Source: Vanilla planifolia
Lineage: Eukaryota > Streptophyta > Magnoliopsida > Asparagales > Orchidaceae
Direction: 5' to 3'
NCBI GenBank assembly: GCA_023846275.1
Contig: JAIUJO010000235.1
Coordinates: 446,907-510,906, forward strand
Length of the DNA stretch: 64,000 nucleotides
Part shown: piece by piece, positions 11,473-24,185 of the stretch
Numbering within the stretch: position 1 is the first letter of the stretch
How the letters are laid out: each line of letters starts with the position of its first letter
Made by a program: the position numbers and the translations under genes
The notes under the pieces: model-generated
Database searches by the model: none
What the model saw: the letters and a program-made list of their open reading frames with translations, nothing else
What the model was told of the DNA's origin: nothing

Positions 11473-13440
11473 TTAAAATAAAAACAATTATGCGAGTCAC
11501 ACATGAGAAGGTGACTTAAGAGTTTTAAAATATTTTTTAATCTTTTTAGATTATATCTTTTTTAGAAACTCTTCATAAAAATAATTTTATTTTAATGAAA
11601 ACTCTTGATCTTATATATGTTTATTTTTAATTTTTATGATTAAAAAAATAAAAAATAAACATTGAAATAATACATTGAAATGTTTAGATTGTTTAGTTTA
11701 AACAAGATCTTACATCCCCCTATAACTAAGGTGAAAAAAATAATCACCATAAAAAAGATTGCAACTTGCAATTTTTTCTTACTAGTCACGTCAACCCTCT
11801 AGCTTTCATGGCTTCAATTATAACACAAGATTTTACATACTTAACACAAACTTGATTTTTTATTATATCAAACTAAACTCAAGCTTTTATAAATGCCAAG
11901 TCACCTAACCCAAAATAAATGGAAAAATGCAATTTGAAGGAAATGTTGCGATAAATTTTTACAACTTTCCATGCTTTTTGATTAACAGAAGAAGGCCTGA
12001 CCAGCTTAAAATTACTATGGCAACAAAGAAATTAAAATCTTAGAGGTGATAAGATTGGCTAAAAGAATTTGATATCTTTTGAATAACTAAGTTGTAGTTA
12101 CTGTCATGACATTTTATGATAGTATAATATCATGATGTGTTTCAATGAGATCTCAAATATTTGATCAGGTTTTTCAGTCATTTAGTGAATAATGGTTAGG
12201 TTTATAAGGAAAAATTTTGATCAAAGTTATTAGAAAGTTAAGGAGACGTTTTTTTAAATAACGCTTCCAAATAGCTGAACAAGCTCTTCTAAATAACTTA
12301 AAATATTTCTTTGAATTGGAGAACACAATGGCTCAAATAATGACCAAGAAGTTAGCCATTGGTGGGATTGAACAACTTCTTCGGTTCTTATTTGAGAAGT
12401 TCTAGACTATTAGATCAAAAATTATAAAAGTAGAATAGTTTTAGATGGTTGGATCAAGATGGATTAGATCTAAGCCGCCCAATAAGGTAAGATAAGATCT
12501 ACATCGTTCAACTCATCATTTGAAAAAGCTAAGAAGATCTTAGTAATAGGATACAAACATGAAAAGTTTTGGGCCATCTAATTCATGAGAAGATTATCTC
12601 AAAAGGTAGAAACAATCAAAGCAATCCAATGAGGTTAGAGTGAACTTGGTCGTTTCATTTTGAAGCAAGATCAACTGCTTATAGTGGATGAAACATTTAC
12701 AATCTAGTCAAATATTGAATGGTAAGAAATAGCGCATGCTTTTGGCATTGAGAAGTTTAACTAATGTTTGTCTCACATTGTAGAAAAAAAAAGTAGTTTT
12801 CTCCTTACAATACCTTTCGTGGGTGCATAATTCAAGTATGCTCGAGATTTCATCACTCAGGCAACTCATATGCTTATACAAAATTTCATGGTTATGGGTT
12901 TGACTTGACACTCATTTGCATATTTCATTAGGGTTAAACCTCAATCAATCCTCCACCTTTCAAAAAAGTTCATGAATGTACCTCTAACAAATTTTGGGCT
13001 TATCTAGTCTTGATTTTAGCTGGTCTAATAACATAGTGATTCTATGTTCGCTTGGGTTTGTTCAACTCTAGTGCTTTGAATTAGCAAGCTTAGGGTGATG
13101 CTTATTTTTTTAATTAAGTAAATTTCATAAAAATAATTTTTAAGTTTACCCAAAGTTTAATAATTGACATGAAATTTGACAAAATTTGTTAGATGGATTT
13201 AATAAAAAAGGATTAAGCAAAAGAATAAGATCTTGTAAGTTACTTAAATCATGGAAAGGTTGAATAAATTAGATACTTAAATTAGGATTTAAAAGTGAAT
13301 ACAGATGTTCGTTTTAATCAATAACGTAATATTCTATTTTATAGAAAAAAGAAAAACTTGAGAAACTAGATGTATACGTCTTCTATCTTTGAATCTTATT
13401 AAATACTCCAATGTACTTTGAAGGCCCCTAATTTATTATC
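11473..13440 (-). mobile_element. W-R2: 5' LTR region of copia element E1
   Basis: It starts directly after the primer-binding site. From about 12110 to 13440 it is homologous to R1, R3 and R4. Its left part (about 11990-12130) also matches the left flank of R4 (46230-46380), for example ACCAGCTTAAAATTA against ACGAGCTTAAATTTA. The final part of R seen in R1, R3 and R4 is missing, so this LTR is truncated near 13440. No protein is encoded; short open frames here are not conserved. Confidence 0.6.
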
Positions 13441-14049
13441 TTCAAAGATAAATGACTTATTTTTTAAAGATAAATTTGATTCATTCTAATCATTGCTATT
13501 ATGATTAAATGATTATTATTTATGGATTGACACTTCAAAAAAGAGGGTAACCAAACAAAATATGATTAAATGCACTAATTGAATCAAGAAAATGTCACCA
13601 AAACTATTCAAGCAATTCTAGTTCAACATATAACTCAAAGATCCATATTTAATTAAACATGAATGTGCTAGCAATAGAGGAAATACTTTAGAGCGATGCA
13701 GAGATAGCCAACTCCAAATAATACACTTATCACGTAGCATAGGAAAACTCTTATAAAGCAATAATGATACATTATTCTTGTAATATAAAACTAAAACCTT
13801 TATCTATTTCACATGATTATAATAAAAATTATGGTAGTTATTTGGACATTTGATTGCACAGTTATGTGATCAAACAATTGTAGCACATCCACCTTCAAAA
13901 ACATAATTAGGTCTATCATCTAATGACAAAATTTCACAATCCAAACATCATATCAAAATCTAAACATCATATCCTAATTCAATTATAATAGTTTAGATTA
14001 AATCAAAATTTCTAACTAATGCTTGATTTATCTAGTCATATAATCATGT
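13441..14049. other. Unassigned AT-rich sequence
   Basis: A short near-direct repeat, CATCATATCAAAATCTAAACATCATATCCTAA, lies around 13947-13976. No family was recognised. Confidence 0.5.
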
Positions 14050-14960
14050 ATTTTGGTATAACGATCTTAAGGAGGCTTCTGATGGAGTAGCTCAATTGTA
14101 ACAACTAATTAACAACTATTTTTAGCTATTAAGATTTTTTTATAATTTATTGTTATTAACTAATTAATCAATTTGGAAAATATTTTTAATCATTAAAGAT
14201 ATGTATAAATAAGTGAATTCTTAAACAAAATTAACCACTAAAATTTTTACAAATTTTGAAGAAAAATTTTCATGTGATAACATTCAAGTCATTACCATCT
14301 AGTTCTAATTCTCACTTCCTTATGTTGTGTCATTCAATCATCAAACTCTTAATCTCTACTTTTTTTCTCAAACAAATGAATTTGTCAATTTTTTTAATTT
14401 TTAATGGATTCAATTAAAACACTTTTATCTCATTAAGTATTTTTTTATCATTTTTTTATTTGTTTTAATTCTAATTTTGTGTCACTGAATTATTTTTTTT
14501 CACATATTTATTATGTAGTAAGATCATACTAGCTTATTTATATTATTTCATTATTAAAAGAGTTTATCATAATCGTTGTATAGTGAAACACTTATATTTA
14601 TTATTATATTTGTACTTGATTTTTAACATGGGTAGGTGTAGCCCTCATTTTAAATCAAAGTACCTAATAATCATTTATGTGTTTTTTTTATATTTTTGTT
14701 TTTTTCATAATTTTTAATAAAATTTTATATTAAAAAACCAATTTATTTTAAGTTAAAATTAATGTTTTTTAAAAGAAATGTAACAGTTTTTAATAATCAC
14801 TTTTAAGGATGTACTCAAGTATATGAAGAAATCAGTTTAAAGCATTTCGTTAAATTTTTTAAGCAACAAAAATTTTTATTCCAAGATACTCATGCCCCAA
14901 CTTGCTATGCGGCACAACATAGAGTGCATATAGAACTATATAGGTCATTTTAGTATCTTA
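14050..14960 (+). repeat. Repeat S, copy 1 (probable LTR, plus orientation)
   Basis: It matches 28250-29100 throughout and 45510-46150 in part. The order of landmarks is a 'GTAACAACTAAT' start, a TATAAATA-like box with GTGAATT (14203-14220), a CACTTCCTTATGTTGTGTC segment (14313) and a tail near 14815-14890. The TATA-like box followed by a conserved leader suggests an LTR read on the plus strand. Which retrotransposon it belongs to is not shown. Confidence 0.55.
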
Positions 14961-15276
14961 GTTCTATTTTCTATTGTAAGAAAAAGAAATGAAGTAATGA
15001 TCTTTCAATGAATTTGGGTTAGCTTGATCGTGGACTAGATAGTAAAATTGTAACATGGAGTTCAATTAGAATCTAGATGAAATTGATGTTACATGCTTAT
15101 GATTGTTGTTACTCACCCATTGAATGTTTCAAAATATTAGATCAAATAGTTGTATGGGTTAATAGATTATTTGATAAAATAGTTCTAGCACAATCTAATG
15201 AGTCAAGGATGGTGTAAGAGCTCAAATATGGTGAACATATTGAAAAAAATGTAACACGCACATTATTAACTGATAT
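14961..15276. other. Unassigned sequence between S1 and a gypsy RT
   Basis: It contains GATCGTGGACTAG at 15028, which resembles text near LTR ends in some plant elements. I cannot place it further. Confidence 0.3.
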
Positions 15277-15660
15277 CTAAATAATATAGATGTTACAAAA
15301 ATCCTTACTACAAATAACATTCATCATTAGGTAGAGTCTAACAAAATAGTATCCACTTTTGAGATCTATTTTATTAAATATGGTGGCTCTAACTATTTGA
15401 ACTAATAAATCATAGAGCACATGAATTGGAAATCTATACTTAATCATTATTTTGTTAATGACATGACCATTGATGTATGTGCACCAAGTTTCATAATTTT
15501 TTGGGGAAAACAAAGTGAGGTAAGCCCATGCTTTAATACTTTTAAAATAAATTTCTTTTGAATGGGCTCATTTACTTGTCAAATAAGTTCTAGTTGAGAC
15601 AATTTATTTAATTAGTAATTTAGTAAATTTGATAGCAAAGTGAACTAGATCAATAACTAT
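15277..15660 (-). pseudogene. Ty3/gypsy reverse transcriptase, N-terminal part
   Basis: The 78-codon open frame at 15513-15277 (minus) carries INKIMIKYRFPI and KIDLKSGYY, the well-known gypsy RT motifs (R.INKITIKYRFPIP and SKIDLRSGYHQIR). Just upstream, PKNYETW stands where the family has PKKDGSWRM. Upstream to about 15660 there are decayed remains of the segment preceding it. RT would copy element RNA into DNA. The catalytic Y.DD region, RNase H and integrase are absent, so this is a short truncated piece. A LINE RT lies a few hundred bases to the right on the same strand. Confidence 0.85.
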
Positions 15661-15959
15661 ATCAATAACATGCTAAATATCACTTAAAAATTGGAGTGTG
15701 TAAGTCATCAAAAGCCACCTTTACAAATTTTTTTTAACAATGGTTAGACTATGGGTGGTGGGGTGGTTATACTAGTAAAGGCTTCGTAAAATGTTACAAC
15801 TAGGTAGCTTTACCACTCATTATATCCCTCATAACCTCAATTAGTAAAATGACAATGTACTTTTTCTTTCTCTTTATCTTTTTTTGGAACATTTTTGGTC
15901 AAAACTTCTTTTTGAGTGAGGGGAAAGGTATTTGTGTGATCATTGCTCCATTTTAACAA
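15661..15959. other. Junction between gypsy and LINE remnants
   Basis: It holds a short GTGGTGGGGTGG stretch (15749-15763) and no recognisable coding motif. The breakpoint between the two elements must be in here. Confidence 0.4.
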
Positions 15960-16760
15960 AAATTACAAAAGATATTGTGTATGGGTGGATATGATCTACA
16001 AATGTTAAGCCTATCTTTATGATGATATTCTTTGATATAACACTGATACAACCATTGCTATTTATAATGATCTTGCTAGGTTGGTCTTTAATTCTAATGA
16101 AGGTACAAAATTGGCATTTGCATTTAGAGGGGAATAACTTGATACTTTTTATTTAACATTTGTCACCTCTTGAGAATAGAATAATGTAATCAACAAAGCA
16201 CAAATGGGACATAGGTTCACAACATCTATGAGTGGCCTAGTGCTTCACTTTACCTTGTACATGTAGATTGTTTAAAACTCTTCTTAGTTCTTTAGCAACA
16301 ATGTGGAGAAGAAATGCGAATAGTTGGTTATCATGCTTTAGCTAATGGGAGAGTTAGATGGAACCATTTCCTTCTTGTTAATAATCAATATCAACTAGCT
16401 TATATTATAGATACTCATGATTGGATTTATAAATTTACTTTTGAAGTTAAACTTGTGTAGTACTTGTTTTCTTCATGATATATTATCGAACACATTCTTA
16501 AAGTCTAGCTTGATAATAAAGCTATTAGCTTCGATATTCTCATCTAAATAATTAATTTTCTCTTACGAAAGTATGGTTGCTTATGTACGTAACACATTTT
16601 AATGATTTCACCTTCGTAAAGCTGATTGCTCCATGGAGATGATGGAGGTTAGGAAACACTAAAGGATAACTACACTTAATTTAGTGTGTTTTTGAGAAAC
16701 AATACATCCAATTGTCATAAAGTCTTTGAAACATGTATTGCAATTAATCTTCAAAAGAAA
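15960..16760 (-). pseudogene. L1-type LINE reverse transcriptase fragment
   Basis: LINE RT copies the element's RNA at a nicked target. Minus-strand reading gives three landmarks in the right order. KLDFKNVFDNIS at 16516-16474 matches the K.DF.KAYD.V.W motif. A decayed ...NKKEMVPSNSPIS segment stands where the family has NG...G.F...RGLRQGDP. CFVDYIILFSRG around 16197-16174 matches the FADD.I.F catalytic motif, with the two aspartates now D and Y. IKSIKLF follows, as in plant LINEs. Stops occur in each frame. The endonuclease and the 3' end with its poly(A) tail were not found. Confidence 0.8.
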
Positions 16761-19084
16761 AATTAACTTAGCACTACCGCATTCTTCAGGTGATGGGCTA
16801 CTAGTAAAAAAATCATTCATAGTATGATAAATGCCATCTTAAAATATGGGCCAACAATCCTTGTAAAATAAAAAAAGAACACCATCCAATTTGTAAGTAC
16901 ATCATGAATCCATCAAAAAAAAATTATTATATTTTCTCCATCCAATTTGAAGTCAAACATAGTATTAATAATTATCTACTAAAATATTAAAATCTTTATG
17001 TTTTAAAAATTAATTTTAACAATTAATTAACCCAAAAAAGAAGTATAACTTTTAGAAAAATTGTAAGAACATAATAAAAATTTATTTAAAAAATCAACTA
17101 AATAACTAAATGAAAAACTACAAGATGTTGACCATGTATGAAAATATGAAATACAAATTTTATTATTTTACAAAGGGAAATATTAAATGCAATGCATAGT
17201 GAAAGAGCTTGTCCATTAATGATTGTATCACAAATTAGTTACTACAAAATTGAAAAGTCTTATATCTAAAAAAAATAAAGATAAACAATTAACTCTAAAA
17301 GACAAATTTTAACAACATAAAAAATGTAAAAATATGAATAAAAAGGATAATTTTTATAATGAAATAAATGAAATATTGACACAGCATAATATATTTTTAA
17401 CATGATTTTACAAATTAAACATGCTTATTGTCATAATTAAAAAATGTTAAAAATAACAAGCATAAATAAAACAATCATGATAATTGTGTGCTTTAAACAT
17501 TAAAAGTTGTGTAGAACTTATTTATAAAAAATATTTTCATCATATAAATTATAATAAATTTGAAAGAAAAAGGTGTGAACTATTAATATATTTTAAATAA
17601 TAAAATTTTGTAATATAACTACACAAATCATTTAATAAATAATGTAAGTATGACACAATGGAACCAATACTTTCTTTAAAATTTATTTAGTTGGACCCTG
17701 ATAATGTATATGAGTCTTATCAAGACTAATCAGTATGCAAAGAGTTGTTTGACAACTATTAGTACATGACTAACAAGATTTAAAAATATGTTTAAAAATA
17801 TTGATTGAGCTAGAGGATGATTTAGATAGTCAATGTGTGCATAAATATTTGGAACTTTTATTATTTGTTATAATAGTTATGATGAATACTTGATTCTTAC
17901 ACAAATATTTTTGTGATGAAGAAATCATTATACTACTTATTAATTTTTTTATTAAAATTTTCAAATCAAGTATGTCAAAGTCTAATATATCAATCTATTG
18001 TAGATCTTAATCATTTGACTCTTGGGTTAATAAAATCTTAACCCATCTAAAGCACCCAATGTAGTAATTTCTCATCTAAAGCATGACTTATACATAGAAC
18101 TTTTGAGTTACAATTATTAAACTAATCGCTTGATACTCATATGACACATAAGTTTATTCTCATCCTACTCATGATAAGGGGCATCACTTTTTATTCATTA
18201 TGTAGTATTAAATACCAAACTCTATCCACAAGAGTAGATAGTGAAACATACGGATAAATAATAGTGAAAAGTTAAAAATTTAAGTAGTTTAATCAACAAT
18301 AGGTTTAATGTTTAGCCAACAAGAATTGAAATAATGTTCACACAAAGTACTTAATTTAATATGCTTATAAATCAAATAATTACATGCCCTTTAACATACA
18401 GTTAGGGAGTTGAGCGCCAATTATTATGCTTTATTTGATGATAAGATCAAAGTATTTATACTAAATGTTATTAAGAGAATTTTAAGGTCTTTCATAGGAA
18501 ATGTTTGTGTTAGTTGAAGAAACTACATAAAACAAAATGTTAGATCTCATGAAGGTTTTGTTTGTTAGAGTGACTATCTATAAAGAGATTCATTTTAAAT
18601 TTAATTTTAAAATTTTCACATTTATTTTAATTAAAATATTAAGAAAGAATGAAATTATTTTTAGCAAGGTGTAAAAATTAAACTTCATCGTCATTATAAT
18701 TTTTATTTAAATTAATTATCGTAAGAAACAAAGGATTCCAAATTTTGTTTTTTTAAAAATCATCTTACCTTGAACACTTCTTTTAAAATCACTTTCCAAA
18801 GATGCAAAAACAAAATAAGAAAATAAGGCCTTGAGAAACAAAGAATAGTTCAAAAAATATTTTTTAAAACTTTGTTTCTAAATTCAACATTTTTGTTCTT
18901 AAACATCCCACGCTTTTTCTAAAGCACACTTCAACTAGCATCAAAGATTCGTCCATCTCTACTGAGTAGCAAACCTTGAGTGAGAATAATGACTCAAACA
19001 CATACTGCAGTGTGTTTGGTTGAAAGTGCATCTTCTAATAAAACATGACTCTTTTTTTGTTAATAAATCCCTATTGGAAGATTA
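16761..19084. other. AT-rich DNA, no recognisable feature
   Basis: About 2.3 kb of AT-rich sequence. I see no retroelement motif, RNA gene or conserved repeat edge. Parts may be LTR or untranslated remnants too diverged to place. Confidence 0.5.
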
Positions 19085-19760
19085 GGATTGCCACTCACCT
19101 GGTAGTAATAGGGAATTGTGGGAGCTACTACAAATTTCATTCAAATTTTACTTTTAAAGGAGTTGAAAAAGTGTACAAAAGCACCTAAAATCAATCAAAA
19201 CTTGATAAGTTTTAATAGAGAGTCATTAAGGAAGGTGTCAAATATGTTTTGAAGTTCCTTTTGTCAAAAGAAAGAGGGCTTTAGTTTCATTTAGGTTTGG
19301 TCAAACTCTTGGTTCCTGTCGGACAACTTTTCATTATTTCTTGACCCATTGAAATGATAGTATTAGTGCGATTTCCTCTCTTTTTGGAAACCTAATGGGG
19401 GCTTCAATTCCTGAATGCCCATGATGGGTGAAGCAATGTCTTCTTTATGACTAGTGAAAAGAACCCAACAATTACCTTATCAAATAAATGACAAGTTCTA
19501 TTGGACATAGTACTTGAAATGAATCAATGAAAATTATGTCAACATTCTAAATATTTAGGAAAGAATCAATAAATTATTTTTTGGGAATGATTCATATTTC
19601 TCAAAACCACAAGATAGAAGTAATATAGAAAGGTACATTTGTTCTTAAATAATTTAAAATAAATATCAAAGGATATGATCATTATTTGTTTAGAATTATT
19701 TCCAATGAATTTATTAAAAGAAGAAGATGAAAATTACTCCAATGAATGATTGCCTTAATA
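19085..19760 (+). repeat. Repeat X, copy 1 (partner of the region before a copia gag)
   Basis: Two segments align by eye with 47860-48190. TTGCCACTCACCTGGTAGTA (19089) pairs with CTACCACTCACTTGAAGTTA. The stretch at 19605-19735 (GTAATATAGAAAGGTACAT ... GAATTTATTAAAAGAA) pairs with 48070-48178. In the second copy the right edge runs into plus-strand copia gag. Here the gag core is not visible, so this copy may be truncated just inside gag. Confidence 0.45.
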
Positions 19761-20989
19761 ATTAATTTTGACAATTAGAGCTAAATATTACTTTGAAAAA
19801 AGTTTAAAAGAATAAAAAAATATAACAACATAGAACAATGCAAAAATTGTAATGCAATTATAAATACTAAAAATTGAAAATATAAATATTATGTAGAAAA
19901 TTTCAATAATTTAAAATTCAAAGAGTACAATCATTAAAGCAATTAATGTGAAATAAAAGTTTCGTTGCTAACTAAACCACATAAATTATTAAAAACAATA
20001 ATGCATAAATTAAGTGAATATTAGATTGACAAAAATTCCATCTAAAATAAAAATTTGTGTATCTTTTATTTCAAAAAAAATATTATACTAAAAGTACTAA
20101 TAAATACATTTTTTATCTCAAAATAATTTTAAAGTTTTATGTCATTGTATATTATGAAATACATATAACATGAAAAAGAAAATGTTTTCATTATGAAAAA
20201 AATTAAATATTAAAAATGAATTACATGTAAAATGATTAATTAAATCCTTTTGCAAATGTACGATATATCAACAAAAAGTTCAAAGAAATAAAAAAATGAT
20301 ACTACGGAATGCAAATAAGGAAGCACAAAATACTAAAATGGTTAAACAATTCACAATTTTGGAATTTAAAGTTTTTCTATAGTGTTCATAGTTATGTAAA
20401 AGCAATTCATTAAAAATTAGAGCATCATAGTGATAAGTATGAAGTGATTAACAAAAAAAAAATATATATTTATAACTATTTCAATAATATGTAAATTGAT
20501 TTACACAAAAAATGAAATGCACAAAAAACTTTATTATAATTGAAGACATTTTGTTAATGCAAATATCATGAATGTGTAATGCAGATATAAGAAAATGCAA
20601 TAATTAAAAAACTTACGTGAGTCTAACAATACTTTAAAACAAAATTAATAGGAGTGAATATATATAGAATTATGCAATACATTAAAGGCCTTCATTAATG
20701 AAAGGCAAAAAGTCATTTTATTGATTTTAAAAACTTTTAAAGAGTTAAAATTATATAAAAAAGAATTATAATACTAGTATTGTAAAAATGATAAAATGTT
20801 TTAATAAAATTAAATTTTGAAAAACTTCTTCAAATAGATAAAATATTTTTAGTTTTAAAAAATAATTATATTCACTATTTAGAGTAAAAAAAATGTATAA
20901 TTGAAATTTAAAACATAAATCATTAAAATGTGAAAAATTAAAATATTAATAACTAAATTATAAATGTTAACATTAATAAAGATATTATG
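19761..20989. other. AT-rich DNA, no recognisable feature
   Basis: Long A/T runs and no coding or repeat landmark that I can support. Confidence 0.6.
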
Positions 20990-21790
20990 AATGGGAAAAA
21001 TAATATAATGTTGTTAACGTAAAAAACTAAAAGTTTTAATATAATATGAAAAGCATGTCAAAACTAATTTTCTTCATAAATGTGTTAATTATTCAAGATT
21101 AGGTACCTCAAATGTGTTTTATTATTAATATAGTTATCGGATATGCATTGACTATTAAGAAAAAATATTTTGTGAAGTATAATCTTTCCATAAATTATAA
21201 ACAAGGTTTAATGTGAGTTTGATTAAAAAATAAGACAAGAATGGCTATTATGATTACATTTTACAATTTGGTGATGTTGGAACAATGGAATTTGAGAAGT
21301 TCTAGCAAAATTTAGGGGGTACATGGCTTTATAGATATATATTTGCTTTTAATACGTGAGATGTCTTTGATGTTTAGCAACAAAGGGTCTTAAAGGAAAA
21401 CTCTACACTACTAGTTATATTGTTATCATTGCATTTACTATCAATAAATAAGGATATTGAATTCTATCAAGTTTCATGAGAGTTTTATAGAGTTTTGGGG
21501 TTTGTTGCAATTCAAAAATATTGGATTGAAGAATAATGTTAACAAATTACGTAAAAATACTATTCACTTAATTGCCTTCACTGTTTATGTGCTAAAATTT
21601 AATTGTTTTGAAGTTTAGTTATTTCATTTCATTGTTGTAACTTAGCATCACCTAATGAGTAATATTGTAACCATATGACATGTTTACTACAATCTTGCCT
21701 TCCTATTGTGCAATTATTTTTTTGATCTTCAAGTCCTTTAAGATTTGTTATCTCAACATTACATCCAATCCATCTACTTCAACATTTGTG
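20990..21790 (-). mobile_element. Decayed Ty3/gypsy-like gag fragment (repeat T, copy 2)
   Basis: It is homologous to 590-1380 along its whole length in the same orientation. Shared runs include ATGAAAAGCATGTCAAAACTA, CAAAATTTAG(A/G)GGGTACATGG and AACTTAGCATCACCTAAT. The minus strand retains MKLDRIQYPYL where copy 1 has TKLDGTKYPR, and AMYPLNFARTS where copy 1 has SMYPLNFATTS. This conserved reading in two diverged copies supports descent from a coding gag. Both are pseudogenes. Confidence 0.55.
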
Positions 21791-22859
21791 TGACATATAT
21801 GGGAAATGTTTAACATAAACAAAAAAGTATATAAAAGTTTAAAAAAAATCATCAACATTATGAATTACTTGAAATCCTTAACTATATCTTTATAAAAGTA
21901 AGCATAAGATTTTTTTGGAAATTTATAAGTAGTAAATGTTAAAACATAGAAATAAGAAATAGAAAAATAAAATCCACAACATTCATTGACATAAAAGTAA
22001 TAATAATAATAAAGATATTATATTACATGATAAAATAAGAAACTCATTATTATATTACTACATATCACATTTATGAAAAGCGGTAGTTCATTCATAAAAA
22101 ATAAAAGACATTGATTCAAAAAATGTCTTAGTGCAAGTGCAGGTATAGAAGATTAAAATATTATTAAAAAACAATAATTTGTTTGAACATTTACGGTATC
22201 AAAAATGATTTACATTAAATTTGAATAACATGTTATCAATAAAAGTTCAACAATAGAATCTATTTAGTGAAAAAATAAACATGGCAATACTAAAGAATAT
22301 CATAACAAGAAATAAGTAATATTTTGCAAGATTTTCATGCAAATGGATCTAAAGTCATTTTATTGATAGCTTGAGTTTAATAATATGTAGCAAATTATAA
22401 GCCAAGGTAGAAACATTTAAAATTGCTATGATTATTAACTATTTATTAATATTTACAACCAAGAATATTAAGTTTCGTGAAATAATAAAAAATAAATTTC
22501 TTTGCAATAATGATCAAATCTATCAATTATTTTTTTTTTAAAATTTCTAAAAATTTTTCAAAAATAATAAAATGAAAAAAATTAGTGAAAAAAAAGTATC
22601 TAAAAGCCTTCAAAATTTTTTTTAAATTTAGAAAATTTTTTGAATATCTATAAATTTAGAAATTTCTAAATATATGCATAATTAATTAACTAAAAAAAAA
22701 TTTATTGAAGGAATATCAATTAGTTCATATCATATTATGTTTAGAATATTCAAAACATTGATGATAATAGGAAAACTTATTAACAATAAACAAAAATATA
22801 TTATCATTTACTGAAAACAAAATATTATAAACAAATAAAAGAAAATTATGTTAATGAAC
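21791..22859. other. AT-rich DNA, no recognisable feature
   Basis: Mostly A/T-rich. A stretch around 22530-22690 is rich in AAATTTTT and AATTTTTAAA strings without a clear period. Confidence 0.5.
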
Positions 22860-24185
22860 CTCTTTGGCTTTTAGATACAAAGGGTGTTAAATTGGACAAA
22901 ATATTTAAGAATATAAAACTTAATACTACTTTTTCCAACTTCTTACAATGCTCAAAGTCATTGTTCTTTATTTTGAAAAGGATGCCATAAAAGAGTTTCA
23001 TTACATTAAAAATTTTTAGTGATTCGATTTAACTAAGCTTACATTCACCTTCGTATACTAGTTAAGGAAAATTAAGAAAATTGTACACCTTCATCATAAC
23101 ACACGATATGAATCAAGATGATAATGCAATTCTGTGTTATGACAATATGGTTTGATATTCTTTTATAGTCAATGCAGTTAATATAAAACAATGTTTCCTT
23201 ACCATATGAATTCAATGATTTTCCATTGGTAAGTAAAAATGAGTTGATCCAATTAAAAATTATCATGACATGCAAATTTCTTTATTTTACAAAAGTCTTT
23301 TCAAATAAGATGATTACATATTCTTAATTAATATTTGTATATTCTGTTATTTTCTCTATTTAACCTAAATAGGCTAAGTACACCATTATACAATTTATAA
23401 TGTTCACTATAACATTTCATATTACAAAAAATTGATATACAATATACATTCAAAAGTTTAATTATTGTTTGAGTGATTTTATTTTGCTGTATAAATTAAC
23501 CATATCACATGATTTCATTGAGTTGTTTATACCTATTTTATATGTTGACTTTCCCCAAATTGAACAGTTTCATAATGTTGATTATGTCTTAGTAAGTGTT
23601 AGAGACATTAAATTTTATTAGATCTCCTTGCTGGCCAAGATCAAATAGGTTGGTCCTCAAATTGTCTCTTTTCTCCCATAGCTAATCATATTGTATGAAA
23701 CATGATCATGCAGTACATTTAGTCAAGCAAAATGTTTCTTTTTAAATTTGAAAAATAATGTATATGTCGAATAAAGTTCAATTGAGCGACAAGTTCCGTT
23801 AATTTACAAGGTGGGGCAATGTCTTATTTAAGAGGAGCACTTAGTTATTTGAGCATACAAAATTTTTCTTCCATTATTATTCCATGTGGTTACATAAACA
23901 TATTTAATCAATTGCCTTGTTCTTCTAGCATTAATCATCTTCCAACACTTATCACCTATTATATCAACAAGCAAATTTAGATGATCAACAATTAGTCTTC
24001 TTAATTTGTTATTATCATCAAAATATGTTAGATTATTGCTCATGGGACCAATAACCTCTTCTTTTATATGATAACTTACCATCTAAGTTTAAGAAAAAGT
24101 AATTGAATGTAATCTAAGAAAACATTTTCTTGATATTATCAAGTGAAGTAAGATTTACAAGTAATAAAAGCACATGTACGAGCTC
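22860..24185 (-). repeat. Repeat U, copy 1 (downstream of copia RNase H)
   Basis: It is homologous to 34740-36010. Shared landmarks are ACCATATGAATT (23202), the GTAAGTAAAAATGAGTTGATC tract (23231), AACTAATCATATTGTA (23684) and AGTAATAAAAGCACAT (24161). In both copies U lies immediately after the copia RNase H end on the minus strand, so it probably is the 3' untranslated region and/or LTR of that element. An 84-codon minus-strand frame (24082-23828) is open in this copy. A short piece of it, LIKYVYVTTW, has a counterpart LIKYVDVTIC in the other copy. No known protein was recognised. Confidence 0.6.
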
